A DNA stretch of 52,251 nt from Candidatus Delongbacteria bacterium (lineage in GTDB: Bacteria; UBA4055), in contig JAFGVM010000008.1 of NCBI GenBank assembly GCA_016937995.1, positions 1 to 52,251 on the forward strand, read 5' to 3'. Under the pieces are notes generated by a model. It searched no databases. It was not told the DNA's origin and saw only the letters and a program-made list of their open reading frames with translations. Of this stretch, positions 26,223-35,577 are shown one piece after another (position 1 is the stretch's first letter; every line of letters begins with the position of its first letter). The position numbers and the translations under genes are program-made.

Positions 26223-26873
26223 CTAAACCAATAATATAATGAGACCTATTATGATCCCGGTAAATGATGCTTTAAATTTTTTCTTTGAAAATAAATAGGG
26301 TGTGAACATTCCAAGGAGTATAAAAATAATAAGATCGTTCATAGCAAGTGAAAGTTCTGATGGGGCTAAGAACTTGAACAGCAGATTTTTAGATAAATAA
26401 ATCAAAATTAAAGCGAATGTAGTGAATGTAACTATTGAATATGTAATCCTGATTCCCAGAGACAGTCGAATACCCAGTTTTTTCTCATCCGTAATGAATT
26501 TTTCAATAAATTTCTCAATATACATTCTCTTGTAGTAAACGTATGTTGCAGTAAGTCTACTCACAATTATTATAAGTGCGAATGTAATAAGTGTTAATAA
26601 TCCGATATTTGGTTCGAACTGTGCAATAATCTCTTTTGTAGATGAAATAACGACAAAAAAGGAAAATGGATATTCCGGATATTTAGTTGCACCTGAAGGA
26701 ACGTAATGTATGTAAAAAAAATGGGTTAGTGCAGCGGTTATAAAAACAAAATAAGGATCAAATCCTAAGAAAACCAACAGAAAAGATACCATGAAAGGTT
26801 GTGACAACATGCTCTGACCAATCTCTCTGCTTTCGATCAGTATCAGAGAAGATATTAATGCTGAAAATATCAT
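26223..26873 (-). CDS. PTS mannose-type EIIC component
   Basis: 216 residues, shorter than a typical 250-270-residue EIIC. Begins SALISSLILIESREIGQSMLSQP, fitting the EIIC-man pattern (a transport-tilted pair of helices), and has about six hydrophobic segments. It pairs with EIID. Sequence is divergent, so the family call is from this start and the EIID neighbour. Confidence 0.78.
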   Translation of the reverse strand: MIFSALISSLILIESREIGQSMLSQPFMVSFLLVFLGFDPYFVFITAALTHFFYIHYVPSGATKYPEYPFSFFVVISSTKEIIAQFEPNIGLLTLITFALIIIVSRLTATYVYYKRMYIEKFIEKFITDEKKLGIRLSLGIRITYSIVTFTTFALILIYLSKNLLFKFLAPSELSLAMNDLIIFILLGMFTPYLFSKKKFKASFTGIIIGLIILLV

Positions 26874-26982
26874 TTATGCTCTAACTATAATTAGTTCAGC
26901 TATTATGAATATTGAATTGTTAATCAGATACGCAAAAACCGTGAACTTAAAAAAATCCACGGCTTCTAAATAATTTTAACCT

Positions 26983-26998
26983 GAAGCTGTAGAGCTTC
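26983..26998 (-). terminator. Weak hairpin after the gyrA operon
   Basis: GAAGCT and AGCTTC around GTAG; T-rich but interrupted on the minus strand. Confidence 0.4.
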
Positions 26999-27001
26999 TG
27001 T

Positions 27002-27499
27002 TTATTTGATATAATCGATCCAGTTGTCAAGTCTTGATGTTATCACAAGATCTCTGATGACCAGAAGGATGATAGTACCAATAAAAAACAGTCTCGACAT
27101 CTTAGATTCAAACGGTTTATCTTCTTCAAGATCGTTTGATTGAGAATGAAGTGTTTTTAAGGCAACAGCAGCCAAGATCAAAATAAGCCACCATGTAGTG
27201 TTTATCCAATCCCAACTGAATAATACAGCACATAGTAGAATCACTGATGAGATAATGCCGATTTTTGTCTCGGTTTCAAATCTTACAAATCTCTCAACGA
27301 TGTTTAAAGATTCACCTTCGCCGTTGAAATCATCATTGTCAACTACTTCTTCAGTGTGTTCGTTAACGATCTTCTCAACGATTATTTTCTCAGGTTCTTC
27401 ATCGATCATTCCAACTTTCTCGTCTTTTACTTCTTTGGGAGTAGCTTCCACAATATCTTTTTTCTCAGTCTTTTTTTTGGTTCCTTTCTTTGCAGGCAT
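27002..27499 (-). CDS. Small membrane protein with charged N-terminus
   Basis: 165 residues. Residues 1-65 are Lys/Glu-rich and probably disordered (MPAKKGTKKKTEKKD). Three hydrophobic segments follow (IGIISSVILLCAVLFSW, WWLILILAAVAL, LFFIGTIILLVI). GGAGG precedes the ATG, 28 bases after gyrA, so it is likely in the gyrA operon. No family recognised. Confidence 0.65.
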   Translation of the reverse strand: MPAKKGTKKKTEKKDIVEATPKEVKDEKVGMIDEEPEKIIVEKIVNEHTEEVVDNDDFNGEGESLNIVERFVRFETETKIGIISSVILLCAVLFSWDWINTTWWLILILAAVALKTLHSQSNDLEEDKPFESKMSRLFFIGTIILLVIRDLVITSRLDNWIDYIK

Positions 27500-27527
27500 A
27501 ATACCCTCCGAAATTTATTGAAATTAT

Positions 27528-30116
27528 TTAATCTGTTCCTTCATCGGTGTTGATCTCATCAGTATTTATCTCGGGAGATTCTTCAGAGCTTCCATCAGCT
27601 GCGGTAACGATTTCTTCTACGATTACTTCAGGTTCTTCGTACTCAGGAAGTATACAAACATCAGCGATATTATCACCTTCTCTGAGCTTTATCAATCTTA
27701 CACCCTGAGTGTTTCTGCCCATTACCCGAATATTTGACATGGACTGTCTTATAACAGTACCGTTCACTGTCATTATCATAAGGTCGTTATCATCATTTGC
27801 TTTTTCAAGATAGATCATTTTACCGGTCTTTTCAGTAACGTTCAAGGCTTTTACACCTTTTGAGCCTCTTTTTGTTTTCCTGAATGCTCCAACTTCTGAT
27901 CTTTTACCGTAACCATTTTCACTCATAACAAGGATTGATTCCTCTTCACTATCTGAAACGACCATACCTACAACTTTATCACCTTCTCTCAGGTTTATTC
28001 CTTTTACACCAATAGAGTTCCTTCCGACCTCTCGAACAAGACTTTCATGGAATCTGTTGGCATAACCAAAATATGTTCCTAAAAGTATCTCATTATTTCC
28101 ATTGGTGATCCTTACGTTCAGAAGTTCATCATCATCTCTCAGGTTTATAGCTATGATACCTCCGATGTTTGGTCTGGAGTATGCCATTAATTTTGTTTTT
28201 TTGATGATTCCGTTCCTTGTTGCCATAACAATAGATTCACCGTCTTTTTCAAAATCTTTAACAACAAGCGCTGCTTTTATCTTTTCACCCTGAACCCTTT
28301 CAAGGATATTAACGATCGGTCTTCCTTTTGATGCTTTTCCCATCTCAGGTATCTGCCATACTTTTTTCCAATAGCATTTACCTCTATCGGTAAAGAACAT
28401 TACATAGTTGTGATTGGATGCAGTGAACATAAACTCGATCTCATCATCATCCTTACTGTCAGCACCTTTTGCTCCAACACCACCTCGACCCTGCTGTTTA
28501 AATTCAGCAGCATTTATCCTTTTTATGTATCCTGAGTATGAAAGTGTTACAATAACATCATCATCAGGTATCATATCCTCAACTGTCAGGTCATCGGCAA
28601 AGTAAACAATTTCAGACTCCCTCTTATCTCCGTATTTGTCAAGGATCTCCTGAACTTCATCTTTTATTATTTGAATTCTTCGGTCTCTGCTTCCAAGAAT
28701 CTCTTTGAGGTCTTCTATCTTTAATTTTAGTTCTTCGATCTCATTTAATAATTTTTCTCTTTCAAGAGCTGTAAGTTGGGATAATCTCATTGCCAGTATA
28801 GATGTAGCCTGTATTTGCGAAAGACTGAATTCTTCCATAAGGGCTGTTTTAGCAAGATCAGCGTTTGAGCTTCCCCTTATTATTTCTATCACTCGGTCAA
28901 TATTGTCAAGGGCTATATTCAAGCCGAGAAGAATATGTATCCTATCCTCTGCTTTTTGAAGATCAAATTTACTTCTTCTAACAATTATTTCTTCTCTGTG
29001 GAGAATGAATTGCTCCAGAAATTGTTTTAAGTTCAACTGCGTTGGTTTTCCGTTAACCAGAGCGATCATATTACCACTGATAGAAGTTTGTAGTGGTGTA
29101 TATTTGTAAAGTAAATTGATTATTACATCTTCATTCGCATCTTTTTTCAGTTCAATGACTATTCTTGTATCCTTGCTGGATTCATCATTAACATCAAAAA
29201 CACCATCGATCCTTTTATCTTTTACCAGCTCGATTATCTTTTCGATCAAACCCTTACGGCTCACCTGATAAGGTATTTCAGTGATAACAAGCCTGCTCCG
29301 TTCACCCTTCTTCTCAGTAATTATCTTTTCGATCCTGCCTCTTAGAACAACCCTTCCTCTACCTGTCAGATACATCTCCTTGATACCGGAATAACCGTAA
29401 ATGATACCCTTGCTTGGAAAATCAGGAGCCTTGATATAGTGCATCAATCCCAACTTTTCTTCAATACCGAGCTCTTCATCAGCTTTTACATTGTCAATAG
29501 GTATTTCAGGATCATCTAAAAGTGCCAGTGTTCCCTGGAGGATCTCAGTTAAATTATGAGGAGGGATGGATGTTGCCATACCCACTGCAATACCCTGTGC
29601 ACCGTTGATCAATAGATTGGGTACTCTGGTCGGCAGTACTGAAGGTTCCATAAAAGCATCGTCATAATTTGGTACAAAATCAACTGTTTCCTTGTTTATA
29701 TCAGCAAGCATTTCATCTGATAATCTATTAAGTTTGGCCTCTGTGTAACGAGGAGCAGCTGCAGGAAGGTCGACGTTACCAAAGTTTCCCTGTCCGCTCA
29801 CTAACGGATATCTGTATGTAAAAGGTTGTGCCATTCTTACTAAAGCTGAATAAATCGCCTGGTCGCCGTGAGGATGATACTTACCCATAACCTCACCGAC
29901 AATTCTGGCACATTTGTTCTCTTTCTTGTTGTAATGCAGTCCAAGTTCATTCATTCCGTAAAGGATCCTTCTCTGAACTGGTTTTAAACCGTCTCTAACA
30001 TCTGGTAAAGCACGGGAAACAATTACCGACATTGAATATTCAATATATGACCTTTGCATCTCGTCTTCGATAAATGCTTCAATGATATTTTGATCTACAG
30101 GTACTTCGAAACTCAT
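27528..30116 (-). CDS. gyrA: DNA gyrase subunit A
   Basis: 862 residues. Winged-helix DNA-binding domain, active-site tyrosine in PRYTEAKL (Y124), tower and coiled-coil, and a C-terminal beta-pinwheel with six blades. The GyrA box is degenerate ([11 protein letters not shown]). Residues at the quinolone site differ from most Gyr[15 protein letters not shown] has Gln86 and Ser90 where E. coli has Ser83 and Asp87. The loop before the tyrosine ([15 protein letters not shown]) is one residue shorter and lacks the usual GDSAAAMRY. The tail is acidic. GyrB is not here. CGGAG precedes the ATG. Confidence 0.95.
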   Translation of the reverse strand: MSFEVPVDQNIIEAFIEDEMQRSYIEYSMSVIVSRALPDVRDGLKPVQRRILYGMNELGLHYNKKENKCARIVGEVMGKYHPHGDQAIYSALVRMAQPFTYRYPLVSGQGNFGNVDLPAAAPRYTEAKLNRLSDEMLADINKETVDFVPNYDDAFMEPSVLPTRVPNLLINGAQGIAVGMATSIPPHNLTEILQGTLALLDDPEIPIDNVKADEELGIEEKLGLMHYIKAPDFPSKGIIYGYSGIKEMYLTGRGRVVLRGRIEKIITEKKGERSRLVITEIPYQVSRKGLIEKIIELVKDKRIDGVFDVNDESSKDTRIVIELKKDANEDVIINLLYKYTPLQTSISGNMIALVNGKPTQLNLKQFLEQFILHREEIIVRRSKFDLQKAEDRIHILLGLNIALDNIDRVIEIIRGSSNADLAKTALMEEFSLSQIQATSILAMRLSQLTALEREKLLNEIEELKLKIEDLKEILGSRDRRIQIIKDEVQEILDKYGDKRESEIVYFADDLTVEDMIPDDDVIVTLSYSGYIKRINAAEFKQQGRGGVGAKGADSKDDDEIEFMFTASNHNYVMFFTDRGKCYWKKVWQIPEMGKASKGRPIVNILERVQGEKIKAALVVKDFEKDGESIVMATRNGIIKKTKLMAYSRPNIGGIIAINLRDDDELLNVRITNGNNEILLGTYFGYANRFHESLVREVGRNSIGVKGINLREGDKVVGMVVSDSEEESILVMSENGYGKRSEVGAFRKTKRGSKGVKALNVTEKTGKMIYLEKANDDNDLMIMTVNGTVIRQSMSNIRVMGRNTQGVRLIKLREGDNIADVCILPEYEEPEVIVEEIVTAADGSSEESPEINTDEINTDEGTD

Positions 30117-30332
30117 TAATTTCTCCGATATGTTAATTTATTTATAGTGGTTCATTTAGTAGCTAACAATAAAAGCAAAATTAACCAATAAAGCAACAGA
30201 AATATAATTAATTATTATAGTTATTTATAAGAGTATTGGAGTCGAAGAAAACTGATCGATTATTTGGTGTTGATATATTTGCATTGAATCGTTAAATTGC
30301 ATACGGACATTAATATTTTAGAAGTTGTGATC

Positions 30333-32459
30333 ATGAATAAGACCAAAATAAAAATACTGGCTCTAAGTATACTGATATCAATGCTTTCCCTGATCACGGT
30401 AACAAATTTTTTTGACAGGTTCGAAAATCAGTTCACTGATCTGAAGTTCAAAGAAAGATATTACGACAAGGTCAGAGAGAATTCGATCGACGATATAGTT
30501 ATTACAGATATTGATAGCAGATCTGTTGATAAACTGGGGAAATATTTTGAGTGGCCGAGAACTTATTTGGCTGAAACAGTGAAAAATCTTGCAAAGGGAA
30601 AATCAAAAGTCGTAGGTTTCGACCTTTTATTTGATCGAAGTAGATTTACTGAAGATGATTCCATACTGTGTGAAACAATTTCAAATGCAGATAATGTTGT
30701 TGCAGGTTACAATTTTCAGATGGAAGATAAATACGATTTTATCTATGCAGATACTGTTGAAACAGGGATACCGTCAATTATAAATTTTGAAGATCCGGGA
30801 TTCTTTTCGGAATCGAAGGATATTTTGGATTATGGATCAAAGGATATTATAAGTTCAGCAACTTCAAGCGGCTTTCTTGGAATTACAAGTGATGAAGACG
30901 GAGTTTTCAGAAGAACACCTCTGATCAGAAAGTACCTGGGCAAACTGTATCCTGCCCTGTCTCTTGTAGTATGTATGAAATATCTCGGAGTTTCTGAGAG
31001 TGATATTGTTTTCAATGACAAAAAAAGTATAGTTCTGAAGAATGCAACTATCGACAGCGTTAAAAAGGATATTACAATTCCACTTGATAATGAGAACAGG
31101 ATGCTGATCCACTACAAGGGTACCTGGAAGACCTATAGAACCGTATCTTTCTACGATGTAATGAAAAATCGAGTAGGAAGAAAGACTTTTAAGAACAATA
31201 TCATTCTCCTGGGATCTTCACTGAGAGGCTTAATGGATCTGAGATCGACTCCAATTCAAAAAGACTTTCCCGGTGTTGAAGTTCATGCTAACATTATCAA
31301 TACGATCATAAAAAATGATTTTATTTCAGAAGTGGACCTGATCTATATAATTTTGATCATGCTTCTTCTATCTCTGATAGTGAACCTATTAGTGACAAGC
31401 AGACTCCATATGTTCTTCTCAACTATGTTCGTTATTATTTCTTCTATCACGTACTATAAGTTATCATTCTATTTGTTCAACACTGAAAATATTCTTCTCG
31501 ATATTACAAGACCAATATATTCTATCGTATTCTCATTTCTTGTAACCTATACGATAAGTTATTATAATGAGAACAAATCTAAAAAATTCATCAAAAGTAC
31601 ACTGGGCAGATATGTACCTGAGGTAGTTTCAAAGGAAATGCTAAAGAATCCTGATCTTTTAAAAGTTGGAGGGGTTAAGAAAGAAATTACAATGATGTTC
31701 TCTGATATTCGTGGCTTTACTTCTTACAGTGAAAAAACAGATCCAAAGACTTTGGTAGAATTTTTAAACCATTATCTGAAAGAAATGACTAAAGTTATTA
31801 AGCTTAATCAGGGAACTTTGGATAAGTACATGGGTGATGCTGTTATTTGTTTCTTCGGAGCACCTCTTGATTGTGATCATCCACATTTAGCATGTAGATC
31901 CGCATTGAATATGCTGGAGAACCTTGACGAAATGCGCCCTCACATAAAAGATGAAATATTCAGAGATATCGAGATAGGACTAGGTATCAATACCGACGTA
32001 GTGACCGTTGGAAACATTGGTAGTGATGAGCTTTTCGACTATACCGCGATAGGTGATGGAATGAACCTCGCATCAAGATTGGAGGGATTGAATAAATACT
32101 ATGGAACAAAAATTCTGACAAGTGGTACGACTTATGAATATGTAAAAGATGATTTTATTTTCAGAGAAATAGATCTAGTATCGGTCAAAGGTAAAAATAA
32201 ACCGGTCAGAATTTATGAGTTGATAGATTTTAAGGACGGTAAACTTTTCACTGTTGAAGTTAAGGAGAAGCTGAATATTTATAACAGAGGTCTGAATCTG
32301 TACAGAGAGGGTGATTTCAAGCAGGCGCGAATGGTATTTGCTGAAGTAGCTGAGAAATATAAGGATAAAACTTCAGAGATGCTGGTTTACAGATGTGAGC
32401 AGATGATTGCCGATCCACCGGTTGACTGGAAAGGTGTTTGGAAAATGGAAGGGAAATAA
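30333..32459 (+). CDS. CHASE2-type class III adenylate/guanylate cyclase
   Basis: 708 residues from ATG 30333; a TTG at 30297 is in frame but adds a poor N-terminus. TM1 is near residues 7-27. An extracytoplasmic CHASE2 domain follows (IVITDIDSRSVDKLGKYFEWPR to GVEVHANIINTI), then three helices around 350-425. The cyclase domain has metal residues in FSDIRGFTSYSE and LDKYMGDAVICFFGAP, and TAIGDGMNLASRLEG with the Asn and Arg for catalysis. It makes cAMP or cGMP in response to an external signal. The stop directly abuts the mnmG start (TAAATG). Confidence 0.92.
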   Translation: MNKTKIKILALSILISMLSLITVTNFFDRFENQFTDLKFKERYYDKVRENSIDDIVITDIDSRSVDKLGKYFEWPRTYLAETVKNLAKGKSKVVGFDLLFDRSRFTEDDSILCETISNADNVVAGYNFQMEDKYDFIYADTVETGIPSIINFEDPGFFSESKDILDYGSKDIISSATSSGFLGITSDEDGVFRRTPLIRKYLGKLYPALSLVVCMKYLGVSESDIVFNDKKSIVLKNATIDSVKKDITIPLDNENRMLIHYKGTWKTYRTVSFYDVMKNRVGRKTFKNNIILLGSSLRGLMDLRSTPIQKDFPGVEVHANIINTIIKNDFISEVDLIYIILIMLLLSLIVNLLVTSRLHMFFSTMFVIISSITYYKLSFYLFNTENILLDITRPIYSIVFSFLVTYTISYYNENKSKKFIKSTLGRYVPEVVSKEMLKNPDLLKVGGVKKEITMMFSDIRGFTSYSEKTDPKTLVEFLNHYLKEMTKVIKLNQGTLDKYMGDAVICFFGAPLDCDHPHLACRSALNMLENLDEMRPHIKDEIFRDIEIGLGINTDVVTVGNIGSDELFDYTAIGDGMNLASRLEGLNKYYGTKILTSGTTYEYVKDDFIFREIDLVSVKGKNKPVRIYELIDFKDGKLFTVEVKEKLNIYNRGLNLYREGDFKQARMVFAEVAEKYKDKTSEMLVYRCEQMIADPPVDWKGVWKMEGK

Positions 32460-34328
32460 ATGAAAAAAGATTTTGATATAATTGTTGTCGGGGCGGGTCA
32501 TGCAGGTGTTGAAGCGGCATGGATATCGGCTCAGATGAAGAAAAAAGTTCTGCTGATAACTCAAACTGTGGATCAGATCGCCCAGATGTCATGTAACCCT
32601 GCAATTGGTGGTCTTGCAAAGAGTCATTTGGTCAAAGAGATCGACATTCTCGGTGGTTTAATGGGTGTAGCGGCAGACAGAACGGGTATTCAGTTCAAGA
32701 CATTGAATTTGTCGAAAGGACCGGCTGTATGGGCTCTCAGAGTCCAGTCAGATAAGAAAAGATACTCCGCGTTTGTCAGGTCTAAACTGGAAAATCATAA
32801 GAATATTGATATTCTTCAGGATGAAGTTCTTGATCTTGTAATAAAGGACAATGAGTGTAAAGGCGTAAAAACAGAGATAAACGGTATCGTTCACTGTAAA
32901 AAAGTGATCATCTGCTCAGGAACGTTTTTAAAAGCTGTAATTCACATCGGAAAAAAACAGATCCCTTCAGGAAGGTTAGGGGAAAAATCCTCTTATGCTC
33001 TTTCTAAGCATATGCAGAAGCATGGATTTGAAGTCGGTAGACTAAAGACCGGTACTCCTCCGAGAATTGCAGGTTATTCTATAAATTTTGAAGGTATGGA
33101 TATTCACGGTTCAGATAAACATATTATTCCATTCTCATTCCGGCACAACAAAGCCTTTTTGAAACAAACTCCATGCTATGTGACGAATACTACGAAAGAA
33201 ACACATTCTATTATTGGAAGTAATTTAGATAAAACCGCTTTATTTTCAGGACAGATAAAAGGTACAGGACCAAGATACTGTCCCTCAATTGAAGATAAGG
33301 TTTTCAGATTCAAAGAAAAAATATCCCATAGATTATTCCTTGAACCGGAAGGTCTGGATACAAATGAATTCTATATAAATGGATTTTCATCAAGTTTACC
33401 TGTGAATATTCAGAAGAAAGCCCTCCACACGGTTCCCGGAATGGAAAATGCTCATTTCGTAAGACCGGCCTATGCTATTGAATATGATTATTTTCCTGCT
33501 TATCAGATCAAACTTGACCTTGAGACAAGAAAGATAAAAAGTTTATATTTCGCAGGTCAGATCAATGGAACGTCAGGATACGAGGAAGCTGCGGCACAGG
33601 GTTTGATGGCGGCAATAAACGCAGTATTGAAAATTGACGGCAAAGAAAGTTTTATTCTTCAGAGAAATGAAGCCTATATAGGAGTTCTGATTGATGATCT
33701 AATTACAAAAGATATCAGAGAACCGTACAGAATGTTCACATCATTGGCAGAATACAGGCTTGAACTACGTCATGATAATGCGGACTCAAGATTATTAAGA
33801 TTCGCAAAAAAATATAAACTTCTAAAGAGAAGTGAAATAAAATACCTGGAAAGCAGATTGAAAAATATAGATGAGTTACTAGAATTTTGCGGTAAGAAGA
33901 AGATAAAAATGAGTGACCTTAATGCTATGCTGAAAGGTCTCGGGGAAAAATTGTCCGGTGAGGGTCTGAAGATAGAAAAATTCTTAAAAAGACCCGAGGT
34001 GTCAATTGATATGTTGCTTAATAATTCTGTAATGAACTTTCCTGAGAAATATTCTTATTATGAACTAAAGCAGGCTGAGACACTGATAAAATATGAGGGA
34101 TATATTGCCAGACAACAGGATATGATAGATAGATTTAAGAAGAATGAGAAAATAAAATTATCACAGGACCTTGATTATTCGGAGTTCAAAGGTTTAAAGA
34201 ATGAGGCAGTGGAGAAATTGAACAGGATAAAGCCTGTCTCGATCGGTCAAGCGAGTAGAATTGCAGGAATTTCACCGGCAGATATTTCTGTGATATTGGT
34301 CAATATGAAAAGCAAGGGACTACTGTAG
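32460..34328 (+). CDS. mnmG: tRNA uridine-5-carboxymethylaminomethyl modification enzyme MnmG
   Basis: 622 residues. FAD loop VGAGHAGVEAAWI, SCNPAIGGLAKSHLVKEID, RLKTGTPPRI, YCPSIEDKV and SGYEEAAAQGLMAAINA are MnmG/GidA signatures, with the helical C-terminal MnmE/tRNA-binding domain at about 570-615. With MnmE it modifies U34 of several tRNAs. Its TAG stop lies inside the left arm of a palindrome (34324-34344). RsmG follows 163 bases later. Confidence 0.97.
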   Translation: MKKDFDIIVVGAGHAGVEAAWISAQMKKKVLLITQTVDQIAQMSCNPAIGGLAKSHLVKEIDILGGLMGVAADRTGIQFKTLNLSKGPAVWALRVQSDKKRYSAFVRSKLENHKNIDILQDEVLDLVIKDNECKGVKTEINGIVHCKKVIICSGTFLKAVIHIGKKQIPSGRLGEKSSYALSKHMQKHGFEVGRLKTGTPPRIAGYSINFEGMDIHGSDKHIIPFSFRHNKAFLKQTPCYVTNTTKETHSIIGSNLDKTALFSGQIKGTGPRYCPSIEDKVFRFKEKISHRLFLEPEGLDTNEFYINGFSSSLPVNIQKKALHTVPGMENAHFVRPAYAIEYDYFPAYQIKLDLETRKIKSLYFAGQINGTSGYEEAAAQGLMAAINAVLKIDGKESFILQRNEAYIGVLIDDLITKDIREPYRMFTSLAEYRLELRHDNADSRLLRFAKKYKLLKRSEIKYLESRLKNIDELLEFCGKKKIKMSDLNAMLKGLGEKLSGEGLKIEKFLKRPEVSIDMLLNNSVMNFPEKYSYYELKQAETLIKYEGYIARQQDMIDRFKKNEKIKLSQDLDYSEFKGLKNEAVEKLNRIKPVSIGQASRIAGISPADISVILVNMKSKGLL

Positions 34329-34344
34329 GGAACTGTTCCCTACA
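34324..34344. repeat. Palindrome TGTAGGGAAC/GTTCCCTACA
   Basis: Perfect 10-bp arms around one T. The mnmG stop codon (34326-34328) is part of the left arm. Could also act as a weak terminator. Confidence 0.75.
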
Positions 34345-34369
34345 AAATGTCCAATATCCAAGGGAAACT

Positions 34370-34395
34370 GTAGGGGACGATTTCTTTTCGTCCCC
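34370..34395. repeat. GTAGGGG-prefixed hairpin
   Basis: GGGGACGA and TCGTCCCC pair perfectly over 8 bp around a 7-base loop. Confidence 0.75.
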
Positions 34396-34404
34396 AAACA
34401 TCCC

Positions 34405-34428
34405 GTAAAGACGTGATTTATCACGTCT
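34405..34428. repeat. GTAAAGA-prefixed hairpin
   Basis: AGACGTGAT and ATCACGTCT pair perfectly around TT; related copy at 5296. Confidence 0.75.
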
Positions 34429-34443
34429 CGTATAAAATAAATA

Positions 34444-34479
34444 GATTGTCACGGATTTGTATAAATCCTCGCAATGACA
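34444..34479 (+). repeat. GATTGCCACGG...CGCAATGACA element, copy D
   Basis: Variant with GATTGTCACGG. Ends 12 bases before the rsmG start; an ATG within its tail (34474) makes a false upstream start. Confidence 0.8.
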
Positions 34480-34491
34480 CAGGAAAAATAT

Positions 34492-35103
34492 ATGAACCAC
34501 GGAATAACGAATTTGATTCATGAATGTGAAGATATCTTAGGTATAAAATTTACGGAAGAACATTTTAATAATATTGAAAAATATTACAATTTCCTATCAG
34601 AATGGAATAAAAAGATCAATCTTATATCACGTAAAAGTGAAATTCCTGTTCTAAAAAATTCATTGCTGGAAGCTTATTCATTGTACGAAGTACTGCAATA
34701 CGAAGAAGGGGTTTTCCTGGATGTCGGGACAGGAGGAGGACTGCCCGGTATGTTAATAGCATGCTTAATGCCTGATGTTAAGATCGATTTGCTTGATGCT
34801 ACAAGAAAAAAGACGGTATTTCTACAACTGGCAATAGATGAGCTTAATTTTGAAAATGTGTCTGTGATCAATGGTAGACTTGAGGAACTCAGTAAAAAAG
34901 ATTATGATGATAAATATGACATTGTTTTTACAAGAGGGGTTGGGAATTTTAAAGTAATTACTCCTCATTTATTAAGGGTCATAAACGAAACAGGAAGTGT
35001 TTATATCCTGACCGGGGAGGATAATGGAGAATTTTTCAAAAATTATCAGATCTTCGAAAATCCCTACTTGGATACAAGAATTATTGTTCACCTGGAAAAG
35101 TAA
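34492..35103 (+). CDS. rsmG: 16S rRNA (guanine527-N7)-methyltransferase RsmG
   Basis: 203 residues from ATG 34492, chosen over the in-frame ATG at 34474 because AGGA lies seven bases before it and the earlier ATG is within repeat D. LSEWNKKINLISRKS, the SAM-binding DVGTGGGLPGMLIA and FTRGVGNF are typical. It methylates G527 of 16S rRNA. MnmG-RsmG adjacency is the common gidA-gidB arrangement. The next gene's ATG follows its stop directly. Confidence 0.95.
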   Translation: MNHGITNLIHECEDILGIKFTEEHFNNIEKYYNFLSEWNKKINLISRKSEIPVLKNSLLEAYSLYEVLQYEEGVFLDVGTGGGLPGMLIACLMPDVKIDLLDATRKKTVFLQLAIDELNFENVSVINGRLEELSKKDYDDKYDIVFTRGVGNFKVITPHLLRVINETGSVYILTGEDNGEFFKNYQIFENPYLDTRIIVHLEK

Positions 35104-35466
35104 ATGTTCCGAATATTAGACATATTATTCTACATCCTGATCGTTATTGCAATAGTTTTACCATTTCTAAGAAACCAAGAACTAGAAAATCCACAAATAT
35201 TTGTCACGGCAGGAGATAATTTCTCTAAATCTCTGGATCCAGGAATAGATTCAACATATCATTTTCATAATGAGAAACTTGATATTGAGGTTCAGGTCAA
35301 AGATGGAAAGGTCAGAATGACAGACTCTCATTGCAAGACTAAATATTGCGTAAAATATGGTTGGTTAGGTAAAGATGACAATGGAAAGATCGTTTGTATG
35401 CCGCAGAAAGTGATAATAAAGTTCACAGGGGAAAAAGAAAGTAAAATAGATGCTGTTGTAGGGTAA
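35104..35466 (+). CDS. NusG domain II-like exported or membrane-anchored protein
   Basis: 120 residues. One N-terminal hydrophobic segment (LDILFYILIVIAIVLPFL) then a beta-rich domain with SHCKTKYCVKYGWLG and IVCMPQKVIIKF, matching the CxxKxC...C motif of the NusG-II family found outside NusG. The three cysteines and the Trp are kept. Function is unknown; the family often lies beside a Gx-type transporter, as here. It is directly joined to rsmG (no gap). Confidence 0.8.
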   Translation: MFRILDILFYILIVIAIVLPFLRNQELENPQIFVTAGDNFSKSLDPGIDSTYHFHNEKLDIEVQVKDGKVRMTDSHCKTKYCVKYGWLGKDDNGKIVCMPQKVIIKFTGEKESKIDAVVG

Positions 35467-35536
35467 AAATAGGTATGAGTTATAAGTTATGAGTGATGAG
35501 TTCGCAATAGTATCTCTAAGTTTTACATCTAATATT

Positions 35537-35561
35537 GTAGGGTCGAACCCATATGTTCGAC
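35537..35561. repeat. GTAGG-prefixed hairpin
   Basis: GTCGAAC and GTTCGAC pair perfectly over 7 bp around CCATAT; relates to 12150-12167. Upstream 35473-35500 has imperfect GAGTTAT/GAGTGAT direct repeats. Confidence 0.7.
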
Positions 35562-35577
35562 TGGATGGGTTTTATAT

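Noticed and set aside
34474-34491. Earlier ATG for rsmG
   Set aside because: Lies in repeat D; the Shine-Dalgarno serves the ATG at 34492.
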